Below, in pieces: positions 19,346 to 26,838 of a stretch of 64,000 bases of DNA. A model generated the notes under the pieces. It was not told the origin of the DNA. It did no database searches and was given only the letters and a program-made list of their open reading frames with translations. Both the position numbers and the translations under genes were made by a program. Each line of letters starts with the position of its first letter. The stretch's first letter is position 1. The stretch spans positions 265,830-329,829 of the forward strand of contig WGNK01000020.1 of NCBI GenBank assembly GCA_016124535.1. The letters are read 5' to 3'. This DNA is from Azospirillum sp. Its GTDB lineage: Bacteria; Pseudomonadota; Alphaproteobacteria; Azospirillales; Azospirillaceae.

Positions 19346-20025
19346 CGGCAGTCCGACAGCTTGTAGCCGAGCCCGTGCACGGTCTGCACCGGGGCCCCGC
19401 CCACCGCCTGGAATTTGGCGCGCACCCGCCGGAGATGGCTGTCGACGGTGCGGTCGCTGACATAGTGGTCGAGCCCATAGGCACCGTCCATCAGGGCATC
19501 GCGGCTGAACACCTTGCCCGGCCGCTCAACCAGCGTGCGCAGCAGCGCGAACTCGGTCACGGTCAGCACCACCTCGTGCTCGGCCCAGAAGGCGCGGAAC
19601 GCCTCGGCGTCGAGCCGCAGGCAGCCGTGCCGCAGCTGGGGCGGCGGCGCGGCGGTCTCAAGCGGCGCCAAACGGCGCAGCACCGCCTTGACCCGTGCCA
19701 CCAGCTCCCGCGGCGAGAACGGCTTGCCGATGTAGTCGTCGCCGCCCAGTTCCAGCCCGAGCACGCGGTCGATCTCGTCGTCGCGCGACGACAGGAAGAT
19801 GATCGGGACCCGGCTGTCGCGCCGCAGCCGGCGGCACACTTCGGTGCCGTCCAGTTCGGGCATCATCACGTCGAGCAGGATCAGATCGGGCGCCGCCGAA
19901 GCCGCCAGCGCCAGGCCCTGGCTGCCATCAGCGGCCTCGATCACCGCGAAACCCTCGCGGGTCAGGGCGAAACGGATGACGTCGCGGAGATGGGGATCGT
20001 CGTCGATCAGGAGAATTCTGGCCAC
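19342..20025 (-). CDS. creB: OmpR/PhoB-family response regulator CreB-like
   Basis: A 227-residue regulator starting at GTG 20025, with GAGGGG eight bases upstream and no better ATG. Receiver residues are LLIDDD (Asp pocket), LILLDVMMP (phosphoacceptor Asp52) and the lysine in YIGKPFSPRELV. The C-terminal winged helix ends in VSDRTVDSHLRRVRAKF and VHGLGYKL, typical of OmpR-type DNA binding. Its gene overlaps creC and faces creD across a 213-base gap that contains a direct repeat close to the known CreB tag. It probably activates creD and its own operon when phosphorylated by CreC. Confidence 0.82.
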   Translation of the reverse strand: MARILLIDDDPHLRDVIRFALTREGFAVIEAADGSQGLALAASAAPDLILLDVMMPELDGTEVCRRLRRDSRVPIIFLSSRDDEIDRVLGLELGGDDYIGKPFSPRELVARVKAVLRRLAPLETAAPPPQLRHGCLRLDAEAFRAFWAEHEVVLTVTEFALLRTLVERPGKVFSRDALMDGAYGLDHYVSDRTVDSHLRRVRAKFQAVGGAPVQTVHGLGYKLSDCR

Positions 20026-20040
20026 GCCGCCGCCCCCTCG

Positions 20041-20077
20041 TGATCCCTGGAAGAAGTGATCGCTGGTCGAAGTGATC
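20041..20077. repeat. TGATC repeated three times with a 16-base period
   Basis: TGATC occurs at 20041, 20057 and 20073, and the last two copies lie in a longer direct repeat GAAGTGATCGC (20053-20063 and 20069-20079). The array lies just upstream of the creB start. It may be a regulator-binding array or a simple local duplication. Confidence 0.6.
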
Positions 20078-20102
20078 GCCGGGTCGACCTTAGCTGAACG
20101 GC

Positions 20103-20118
20103 TGCACGAATTCTGCAC
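20103..20118 (+). promoter_or_regulatory. Candidate CreB-binding tag (direct repeat TGCAC-N6-TGCAC)
   Basis: TGCAC at 20103-20107 and 20114-20118 are spaced by six bases. The E. coli CreB tag is TTCAC-N6-TTCAC, so both half-sites and the spacing match except for one base in each half. It lies between the divergent creB and creD genes, 121 bases upstream of the creD start, where autoregulation and creD activation would be expected. Confidence 0.55.
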
Positions 20119-20238
20119 CAAGAATCCGACAGTCCGGCACGGCTTCGTCATCGCCGCGGCAATCCCGCCTGGCACAACCAGGACACCGGCACGACCGCCC
20201 GCGGGCGATGCCCCACCCTCAAATCTTGGAGATGCCCG

Positions 20239-21678
20239 ATGACCACCCCATCGCCTGCGCCGGACGACGGACGTCGTCCCAGACCGGGCTCCGCCTGGGC
20301 ACGCCGGGTCTCCGCGCCGGTCCAGAAGCTGGCCGCGATCGGCGTCGTCGTCGTGCTGACCGCGATCGCCACCGGGATGGTGTCCGGCGTGATCGAGGAT
20401 CGCGCGCAGCGGCAGCAGGGAGTCCAGGAAGAGTTTCAGTCGAGCTGGGGACCGCAACAGCTGCTGCGCGGACCGCTGCTGGTCATCCCCTACCGGATCG
20501 CATCGGGGGGACCCCGCAGTTACCTGAAACTGGCCCCGGCCCAACTGGCGGCAGCGGTCCGACTGTCGCCGGAAAGCCGCCACCGCGGCGTCTTCCACGC
20601 CACGCTCTATACCGCTTCGGTCGATCTCAAGGGCAGCTTCGCGGTTCCCGGCGAAGCGAATCTCGCCGAGTCCCTCGGACCGGAGGCCGCGATCTTATGG
20701 TCGGAGGCCTTCGTGATCCTGGAAAGCGCCGGTTTGTCGGGCTTGGCCGCGAGCGACGGCCTGACCTGGAACGGCACCGCGCTGCCCTGGCGCAGCTGCC
20801 GCGCGGCGGTCGCGTACGCCGACGATTGCCGCAACATTGTCGCCGTCCTCGCGCGGACGCCGTTGGCGGCGGCTGCAAACGGGACCACGGACGGCGTGCC
20901 GTCCAGCCTTGATCCGGTTGCGGCGGCGCAACCGGCGGTCATCGTGCCGTTCCAGGCAACGCTGACGCTCCGCGGCAGCGGCGGGCTCGCGTTGACGGTC
21001 CAAGGCAAGGCGGTCGAGGCGAGCATGACCGCGCCGTGGCCCACCCCCAGCTTCTCCGGCACGCTGCTGCCGACGAGTTCGACGGTGACCGATACCGGCT
21101 TCGAGGCGACCTGGCAGGCGGTGCAATATGCGTCGCCCCAGAGTTGGACCTCCGGCCTGATCATAGACCAGGTCGGGGAGGGGACGGTTGCCGCCGGCGT
21201 CGATCTGCTGGAAGCGACCCCGACTTATCGGACGATCCATCGGGCCGCCAAATACAATATTCTATTCGTGGCGCTCTGTTTCACCACCTATTATTTGTTC
21301 GAACTCATGACCGGCGCCCGCATTCACGTCGTCCATTATGGGCTGCTCGGCCTGTCGCTGTCCTTGTTCGCGCTGCTGCTGCTGTCGTTCAGCGAACCGC
21401 TCGGCTACGTCCTGGGCTATACGATCAGTGCCGCGCTGGTCCTGGTGCAGGCCTCGCTGTTCACCGCGACGATGGCCCGCCGCCGCCGCGACGCCGTTCT
21501 GTTCACGGTGATGCTCGCGACCTCGTTTGGTTTCCTGTTTGTTTTGATCGGTCTGGAGACCTACTCGCTGCTGCTCGGATCGGTCGCGCTGTTTGTGGCG
21601 CTGTCGGTGGTGATGGTGCTGTCCCGGCACATCGACTGGTCAGGAGAAGCGCGATTGCCGGCTTCCGCGACGGTCTGA
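20239..21678 (+). CDS. creD: Inner-membrane protein CreD
   Basis: A 479-residue protein with a single N-terminal helix (LAAIGVVVVLTAIATGMVSG), a large periplasmic domain of about 290 residues, and five or so C-terminal helices beginning at NILFVALCFTTYYLFELM and including FALLLLSFSEPLGYVLGY. The motif EPLGYVLGYTISA and the closing LLLGSVALFVALSVVMVLSRHIDW are characteristic of the CreD family. CreD is induced by CreBC and supports envelope integrity, and in some species affects colicin or beta-lactam sensitivity. The ATG has GGAG nine bases upstream. It is divergent from creB-creC, as expected for the regulon's main target. Confidence 0.87.
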   Translation: MTTPSPAPDDGRRPRPGSAWARRVSAPVQKLAAIGVVVVLTAIATGMVSGVIEDRAQRQQGVQEEFQSSWGPQQLLRGPLLVIPYRIASGGPRSYLKLAPAQLAAAVRLSPESRHRGVFHATLYTASVDLKGSFAVPGEANLAESLGPEAAILWSEAFVILESAGLSGLAASDGLTWNGTALPWRSCRAAVAYADDCRNIVAVLARTPLAAAANGTTDGVPSSLDPVAAAQPAVIVPFQATLTLRGSGGLALTVQGKAVEASMTAPWPTPSFSGTLLPTSSTVTDTGFEATWQAVQYASPQSWTSGLIIDQVGEGTVAAGVDLLEATPTYRTIHRAAKYNILFVALCFTTYYLFELMTGARIHVVHYGLLGLSLSLFALLLLSFSEPLGYVLGYTISAALVLVQASLFTATMARRRRDAVLFTVMLATSFGFLFVLIGLETYSLLLGSVALFVALSVVMVLSRHIDWSGEARLPASATV

Positions 21679-21859
21679 GCGGTGGCCGCCCCAGGGCGCA
21701 AGGAGCGGCGCGACGGCGCCGCTCCGGGGGCTCGTCAGGGCCCGATATCAGCGTCCGATAAATGACGCGAAAAAGTTGCATAAATCGAAAGCCACGCGGC
21801 CCTCACGCCGAATTGAACCGATGTGACGCCTGAGCGGAACGCGACTGTTCTAACGTCGG

Positions 21860-21909
21860 CGTTGTAAGGTCTGAAGGAACAATGGCTTAGAGCCATGGGC
21901 GTCTTACAA
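21860..21909 (+). promoter_or_regulatory. Nested inverted repeats in the leader of the DUF2064-radical SAM-GT2 operon
   Basis: GTTGTAAG (21860-21867) pairs with CTTACAAC (21902-21909), enclosing a second perfect stem ATGGCT (21881-21886) / AGCCAT (21890-21895) with a three-base loop. The structure ends about 55 bases before the start codon of the first gene. As RNA it would form a stem with an inner hairpin, so it could be a structured 5' leader; as DNA it could be an operator. No known riboswitch consensus is recognised, and no T-run follows. Confidence 0.55.
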
Positions 21910-21963
21910 CCATAGGCGATGGCGGCGTCATCACGGCCATTCAAGAAAAAAGAGGCGATTCAC

Positions 21964-22743
21964 ATGGTTCCGCTTTGTGGCGTCGCCGTCATGGCCAAGG
22001 CATCAATTCCAGGGCGAGCCAAGACGCGCCTGGTCCCACCGCTGTCTGGTGATGAGGCGGCGGCGTTCAATACCGCCTTCCTGAAGGACGTCTTCGCCAA
22101 TATTGCCGCGGCCGCCGGCGAGGCGCCGATCGCCGGTTATGCCGCGGGGGGGCCGGCCGGCGCCGAGGCGTTCTTTCGCGACACTTTGCCGCCGGAGGCG
22201 CGATATTTCGACTGCTGGTTCGCCAACTTCGGTGAGTGTTTGCGCCATGCGACCTGGGAGCTGTTTTCCCGCGGGCATGACGGGGCTGTGGTGTTGAATT
22301 CCGACAGCCCGACTCTGCCGACCGGGCTGCTGGTCCGCACCGCGGAAATTCTGGCGGAGCCAGGCGACCGGGCGGTGCTTGGCCCGGCCGACGACGGTGG
22401 CTACTACCTGCTCGGGCTCAAGCACCGGCATGACCGCATGTACCAGGGGATCGACTGGAGCACCGAGCATGTCGCGCAACAGACCTTGGCGCGCGCCGAG
22501 GAATTGGGCCTGCCGGTCCATATTCTGCCGACCTGGTACGATGTCGATAATCGCACGGCGCTGCAGACCCTCCACGGCGAATTGTTCGAAGGCCGGCCCT
22601 TCGACCGGGGCGGCCTGCGCGCAAATGAGGCGCGGCACACCGCGGAGCTGATGCGCAGGCTGCTGTTCGAGTCGGATCTGGCGTACCGTCTGGGCATCGG
22701 CCAGGATGCCGCACAGCGAGGTGACGACCGATGGATAGCCTGA
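21964..22743 (+). CDS. DUF2064 / TIGR04282-type glycosyltransferase
   Basis: About 259 residues from the ATG at 21964, which has GAGG about eight bases upstream; an in-frame ATG at 21919 lacks one. The GT-A-like pattern starts VAVMAKASIPGRAKTRLVPP, followed by DGAVVLNSDSPTLP (likely the metal/nucleotide-binding acidic motif) and LGPADDGGYYLLGL. These are the hallmark motifs of the DUF2064 family. It is often called an arsenosugar biosynthesis glycosyltransferase by association, but it occurs widely without arsenic genes. It overlaps the radical SAM gene by 13 bases and a GT2 gene follows that, so the three probably build or attach one sugar-containing product. Confidence 0.85.
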   Translation: MVPLCGVAVMAKASIPGRAKTRLVPPLSGDEAAAFNTAFLKDVFANIAAAAGEAPIAGYAAGGPAGAEAFFRDTLPPEARYFDCWFANFGECLRHATWELFSRGHDGAVVLNSDSPTLPTGLLVRTAEILAEPGDRAVLGPADDGGYYLLGLKHRHDRMYQGIDWSTEHVAQQTLARAEELGLPVHILPTWYDVDNRTALQTLHGELFEGRPFDRGGLRANEARHTAELMRRLLFESDLAYRLGIGQDAAQRGDDRWIA

Positions 22744-23801
22744 CGGAGCCGAAGCCGGCGGTCGATCCGCGCCGCTATTTCGAGCAGGTCGATGCCGAGC
22801 GCAGCGGCACGCCGAAGGCGAGGCCGGTTTGCCTCTACCTGGAAACCACCAACCGCTGCAATCTGCTGTGCACGACCTGCCCGCGGACCTATGCCGAACT
22901 GGAGCCGCCGGCGGATCTGAGCTGGGAGCTGTTCACCCGGATCGTCGATCAGATCCCCGAGCTTCAGCGTGCCGTGCTCCATGGCGTCGGCGAGCCGATG
23001 CTGGTCCAGGACCTGCCGCGTATGGTCCGCTATCTGAAGGACCGCGGCACCTATGTTCTGTTCAACACCAACGGCACCGCGCTCAACGAGCGCAATGGCC
23101 GCGCCCTGATCGACGCCGGGCTGGACGAGTTGCGGGTGTCGCTGGACGCCGCCGACCGGGCGACCTACAAGGCGGTTCGCGGCAAGAACTATTTCGATCG
23201 GATTCTGCGCAATGTCCGCGGCTTTCGCGCGCTGCAGGAGCGCGAGGGCCACGCTTTGCCGCGGGTCTCGGCCTGGCTCACCGGGCTGAAGGAAACCATC
23301 GCCGACCTGCCGGCCTTCGTCCGGGTCGCTGCCGCCGCCGGGGTCAAGGAAGCCTACCTGCAACGGCTGGTGTTCTTCGACCAGGACGCGGTTGGCATGG
23401 CCAGGCCCGACCAGGCGCTCTACGAACAGTTGAGCCGCGAAGAGACCGCGGCAATCGAAGAAGCCCAGGCGGTCGCCGCCGAGCTTGGCATCGCGTTCAG
23501 CGCCTCCGGGGCGGCGTCGGAACCGGGGCTCAGCCTGAAACGGCCGGATAGCGGGTCGCCGTGGTCGATGTGCCGACGGCCGTGGACGCTGATGTATTTT
23601 ACGGCCAACGGTCGGGCCTTGCCCTGCTGCATTGCGCCGTTCTCCCAGCGGGGCTACGAGAACTACACCCTGGGCGATGCGACCCGGCAGACCCTGGACG
23701 AAATCTGGAGCGGACCGGCCTACCACAGCTTCCGCGAGGCTCTGCTGTCCGACCATCCGCCGCAGGCTTGCGCCAGCTGCGGCCAGCGCTGGAGCCTGTG
23801 A
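22731..23801 (+). CDS. Radical SAM protein with a C-terminal SPASM-like cysteine cluster
   Basis: A 356-residue protein. The radical SAM 4Fe-4S motif is CNLLCTTC (Cys43, Cys47, Cys50), preceded by CLYLETTNR and followed by the glycine-rich HGVGEPML, and later FNTNGTAL and LRVSLDAAD. The C-terminus has six cysteines in the order MCRRPW, CCIAPF and ACASCGQRW, matching an auxiliary cluster region of SPASM type. The chemistry is not predictable. The gene overlaps the DUF2064 gene and its TGA overlaps the ATG of the GT2 gene. Peptide modification (the usual SPASM role) and small-molecule modification are both possible; no obvious precursor peptide is encoded nearby. Confidence 0.87.
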   Translation: MDSLTEPKPAVDPRRYFEQVDAERSGTPKARPVCLYLETTNRCNLLCTTCPRTYAELEPPADLSWELFTRIVDQIPELQRAVLHGVGEPMLVQDLPRMVRYLKDRGTYVLFNTNGTALNERNGRALIDAGLDELRVSLDAADRATYKAVRGKNYFDRILRNVRGFRALQEREGHALPRVSAWLTGLKETIADLPAFVRVAAAAGVKEAYLQRLVFFDQDAVGMARPDQALYEQLSREETAAIEEAQAVAAELGIAFSASGAASEPGLSLKRPDSGSPWSMCRRPWTLMYFTANGRALPCCIAPFSQRGYENYTLGDATRQTLDEIWSGPAYHSFREALLSDHPPQACASCGQRWSL

Positions 23802-24535
23802 TGGCGTCAGACCCCGCCGCGGCGCCGGTCCCGGCCCGGCCGCGCGTCGCCCTGGTGGTGCCGACCTTCAACGAGGAAGAGGCGATCGGGCCGACGCTGG
23901 CCGGGGTGCCGCAGGGCGCGGTTGACCTGGTGGTGGTCGCCGATGGCGGCAGCGCCGATCGGACGGTCGAGCGGGCGCGGGCCGCCGGTGCCGAGGTCGT
24001 CTCGCCGGGACGTGGTTTCGGGCTTGGCTGCCTGGCGGCGGTGCGCCATGCCATCGGCGCCGATATCGTCGTCTTCATGGACGGCGACGGCGCCGATGAT
24101 CCGGGGATGATCCCGAGCCTGGTCGAGCCGATCGCGCGCGGCGAGGCTGATTTCGTCATGGCATCCCGCGCCACCGGCGAGCGGGAGCCCGGCAGCATGT
24201 CGTGGCACCAACTGGCCGCAGGCTGGGCCGCCGGCCAAGGCATGCGGCTGCTCTACGGGGTGCGCTTCACCGATATGTGCACCTTTCGCGCAATCCGACG
24301 CGATCGCCTGCTGGCGCTCGGCATGACCGAGATGACCTATGGCTGGAACCTCGAAATGCAGATGCGGGCTGCGCGCGCCGGCCTGGTCAGCCGCGAGGTT
24401 CCGGTCGCCTACCGCTGCCGGCGGGGCGGCGTCTCCAAGGTTGCCGGCAACCTGCGCAGCTCGATCCGGGTCGGCTTTCGCCTGGTTGCCACCTTCCTGC
24501 GCGTGGCGGCCCAGCCAACACCCCGGCCGACTTGA
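23801..24535 (+). CDS. Family 2 glycosyltransferase
   Basis: A 244-residue GT-A glycosyltransferase: ALVVPTFNEEEAIGPTL at the start, VVVADGGSADRT, then the metal-binding DXD region VVFMDGDGADDP and MTYGWNLEMQMRAA. This layout is that of dolichol-phosphate-mannose/undecaprenyl-phosphate glycosyltransferases without the C-terminal membrane part. The ATG overlaps the stop of the radical SAM gene (TGATG), so expression is coupled. Donor and acceptor are unknown. Confidence 0.88.
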   Translation: MASDPAAAPVPARPRVALVVPTFNEEEAIGPTLAGVPQGAVDLVVVADGGSADRTVERARAAGAEVVSPGRGFGLGCLAAVRHAIGADIVVFMDGDGADDPGMIPSLVEPIARGEADFVMASRATGEREPGSMSWHQLAAGWAAGQGMRLLYGVRFTDMCTFRAIRRDRLLALGMTEMTYGWNLEMQMRAARAGLVSREVPVAYRCRRGGVSKVAGNLRSSIRVGFRLVATFLRVAAQPTPRPT

Positions 24536-24574
24536 TCCGACGCCCCGGCGCGGCCGTGTCGCGCTTTTCCGTCC

Positions 24575-24629
24575 GCGGCGCAAGGTTTTCGCGGCGCAAG
24601 GTTTCAGCGGCGCAAGGTTTCAGCGGCGC
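24575..24629. repeat. 16-base tandem repeat, 3.4 copies, crossing a stop codon
   Basis: Units GCGGCGCAAGGTTTTC (24575-24590), GCGGCGCAAGGTTTCA (24591-24606), an identical third unit (24607-24622) and a partial fourth (24623-24629). The third unit supplies the TGA stop of the PRC-barrel gene on the minus strand. Unit number can change by slippage, but changes outside the last unit would not affect the protein. Confidence 0.9.
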
Positions 24630-25108
24630 CCCAGGGCGATGCGGATGGTTTCGTCGCGGCCGAGTGGCTGGTCGGTTCCGGCGGTCCAGGGGACTGCCGA
24701 TTCGAAATCCTGGCGCGAAAACTCCATCGCATTGACCTGCCTGGCCAGAATGGCCACGGTTTCGAGCGGCACCGCCACCGGCCGGGCACCCCAGCCGAAC
24801 CAGCCGCCGAACGGCACCACCAGGCACAGCTTGCCGGAGTCGGTGCGCACCACCTGCTGAATCCGCCCCAGAGTCTGGTCCCACCGGTCCAGGACCGGCA
24901 GGCCGATCAGGTCCCCGACCCGAACCGGCTGCGGGAACCGCCGCGCCATGATCTGTTCAGGGGTTGGCGCCGGCCCGCCCGCGGCGGCTTCGACCGATGG
25001 CGGCCGGACCGGTGCGCAGGCGGCCTGCGCTGCACCGTGCCACGCCAACAGGCAGCTCGCCGCGGCGACGGTGATCGAAAGCGATCCGAAAGTCCGCTTG
25101 CAGCCCAT
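24620..25108 (-). CDS. Exported PRC-barrel-like protein
   Basis: About 162 residues from the ATG at 25108, preceded by a G-rich ribosome-binding site (GGGGGAG). An N-terminal signal peptide (FGSLSITVAAASCLLAWHGAAQA) indicates export. Residues about 55-135 (VRVGDLIGLPVLDRWDQTLG, then SGKLCLVVPFGGWFGWGARPVAVPL and METVAIL-like positions) look like a PRC-barrel beta domain. PRC barrels bind partner proteins or RNA; exported ones occur in alphaproteobacteria with no assigned role. Longer in-frame starts run through the divergent promoter region and are not credible. Confidence 0.7.
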   Translation of the reverse strand: MGCKRTFGSLSITVAAASCLLAWHGAAQAACAPVRPPSVEAAAGGPAPTPEQIMARRFPQPVRVGDLIGLPVLDRWDQTLGRIQQVVRTDSGKLCLVVPFGGWFGWGARPVAVPLETVAILARQVNAMEFSRQDFESAVPWTAGTDQPLGRDETIRIALGRR

Positions 25109-25299
25109 CCCCCGTCTCCCCCGGATGATTTCGATCGATCCGCTGTGACGATAGGGAAAAGCTGCCGGCACGACCACGACTGCCCGATGTTTCACCATCA
25201 CTTTTTGTTGATTCGGGTGTGACATGCAGAGTGTGCGGCGCAGGCACATGATTGCCGATCGATACGCTGATCGTCCCCAACCCGCCCGGAGGGCCAGAC

Positions 25300-25983
25300 A
25301 TGAGCGATACGCGGGCGAAGTCAGACCACGCAAGGCCGCCCCGCCTCCACCCGCTGCCGATCCGGATCATGCATTGGATCAATGCCGTCACGATCATCGT
25401 CATGATCGGCAGCGGCTGGAAGATCTACAATGATGAAGTGATCTTCGGCTGGCTTCATTTCCCCCAGGAAGTCGTGCTGGGCATCTGGGCACAGCACGCG
25501 CTGCAATGGCACTTCGCGGCGATGTGGGTATTCACCCTCAATGGGCTCGCCTATCTGGTTTACGGCCTGGTCACCGGGCGGTTTCGCCGCAAGCTGCTGC
25601 CGATCCGCCCCCGCGAGGTGATCGGCGAGGTGATCGACGCGCTGCGTCTGCGGCTGAAGCACGACGACCTGACCGTGTACAATGCGGTCCAGCGGGTTCT
25701 TTACCTGGGCGTCATCGTCCTGTGTATCCTGCAGCTACTGTCCGGGCTGGCGATCTGGAAGCCGGTGCAGTTCCAGGAGCTGACAGCGCTCTTCACCGGA
25801 TTCCAAGGCGCGCGCCTGGCCCATTTCCTGTTCATGGCCGGCATCGTGCTCTTCCTGGTGGTTCATGTCTGCCTGGCTCTTATGGTACCGCGCACACTGG
25901 TGGCGATGGTGACCGGCGGCCCCGAGGTTGATCCGGAGACCGGCGCCGCGCCGACGCCCCAGACCGCCATTTCCTCGTCGTGA
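25300..25983 (+). CDS. Cytochrome b561-type membrane subunit
   Basis: About 227 residues from the ATG at 25300, which has GGAGGG six bases upstream. Four membrane helices with histidines positioned for two b-type haems are visible: RIMHWINAVTIIVMIGSGW, LQWHFAAMWVFTLNGLAYLVY, LYLGVIVLCILQLLSGLAIW and ARLAHFLFMAGIVLFLVVHV. This is the cytochrome b561 / Ni-hydrogenase b-subunit pattern. It precedes the molybdoprotein gene by 14 bases (or overlaps it if that gene uses its GTG). It most likely passes electrons between the quinone pool and that enzyme at the membrane's outer face. Confidence 0.85.
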   Translation: MSDTRAKSDHARPPRLHPLPIRIMHWINAVTIIVMIGSGWKIYNDEVIFGWLHFPQEVVLGIWAQHALQWHFAAMWVFTLNGLAYLVYGLVTGRFRRKLLPIRPREVIGEVIDALRLRLKHDDLTVYNAVQRVLYLGVIVLCILQLLSGLAIWKPVQFQELTALFTGFQGARLAHFLFMAGIVLFLVVHVCLALMVPRTLVAMVTGGPEVDPETGAAPTPQTAISSS

Positions 25984-25997
25984 CCGGGAGCTCCGCC

Positions 25998-26789
25998 ATG
26001 TCGCTACGTCCCCCGACCTCCTCGCGTTTCCGGCCGCAACGCCCGATCGATCAGAGTCTGCTCCACGAGCATCGCGCCCTGATCGAGCGGATCGACCGCC
26101 GCGGCGTGCTGCGCGGCAGCCTCAGCCTGGGCGCCCTGATCATGCTGAGCGGCTGCAACATCAGCGAATCCGGCGCGGTCCAGGCGGTGCTTCGGCGCAT
26201 CTCCGAGTTCAATGACGGCGTCCAGTCGCTGCTGTTCAACCCGAACAAGCTGGCGCCGACCTACACCGAGGCCGAGGTGGTGAAGCCACCGCGCTTCAAT
26301 GCCTATTATGAGATCGAAGACCTGAAGCCGGTCGATCGGGCGACGTGGAAGCTGGAATTGGCCGGGCTGATCGCCGACAAGCGCCCGTGGTCGGCCGAGC
26401 AGCTCCAGGCGCTGCCCGAACAGGAGCTGATCATCCGTCATATCTGCGTCGAAGGCTGGGACTATATCGGTCAGTGGTCGGGGGTGAACCTGCGCGAGTT
26501 TCTGGTTCGGATCGGTGCTGACCTGACAGCCAAGTATGTCGGCTTCCGCTGTGCCGATGACTATTTCGAAAGCATCGACATGGCGACTGCGCTGCACCCG
26601 CAGACCATCCTGGCCACTCGCTACGCCCACGAACCGATCGCCGACCCGTTCGGCTATCCCTTGCGCCTGCGCACCGCGACCAAGCTCGGCTTCAAGAACC
26701 CGAAATGGATTACCGCCATGGAGGTCACCAATGTGAACCCGGGCGGCTTCCACCCGAACAACGGTTTCAACTGGTTCTCGGGACTGTGA
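25998..26789 (+). CDS. Molybdopterin-dependent oxidoreductase (sulfite oxidase/YedY fold), Tat-exported and probably lipid-anchored
   Basis: About 263 residues from the ATG at 25998 (CGGGAG eight bases upstream). A GTG at 25980 overlapping the cytochrome stop is a possible alternative. The likely molybdenum ligand is Cys150 in RHICVEGWDYIGQW, the conserved motif of the sulfite oxidase family. The N-terminus has a twin arginine (DRRGVLRG, Arg34-Arg35) followed by a hydrophobic stretch ending LSGC (Cys53), i.e. a Tat signal with a lipobox. Cofactor-loaded export and membrane anchoring would place the enzyme beside its cytochrome b partner. The substrate is not evident; methionine-sulfoxide reduction as in MsrP is one option. 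Confidence 0.85.
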   Translation: MSLRPPTSSRFRPQRPIDQSLLHEHRALIERIDRRGVLRGSLSLGALIMLSGCNISESGAVQAVLRRISEFNDGVQSLLFNPNKLAPTYTEAEVVKPPRFNAYYEIEDLKPVDRATWKLELAGLIADKRPWSAEQLQALPEQELIIRHICVEGWDYIGQWSGVNLREFLVRIGADLTAKYVGFRCADDYFESIDMATALHPQTILATRYAHEPIADPFGYPLRLRTATKLGFKNPKWITAMEVTNVNPGGFHPNNGFNWFSGL

Positions 26790-26838
26790 AACGCCGGCCC
26801 CGGGCGGTCCGGCCCTCGCCGGTCTCGGGAGCGGTGGC

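Noticed and set aside
17450..19366. Very long open frame opposite creC
   Set aside because: It is His/Gln/Arg-rich, shows no domain, and lies antisense to a protein with all histidine-kinase motifs; it is an effect of GC-rich codon usage.
21964..24535. Calling the trio an arsenosugar pathway
   Set aside because: The DUF2064 family name suggests it, but no arsenic methyltransferase or other ars gene is nearby and the families occur widely without arsenic.
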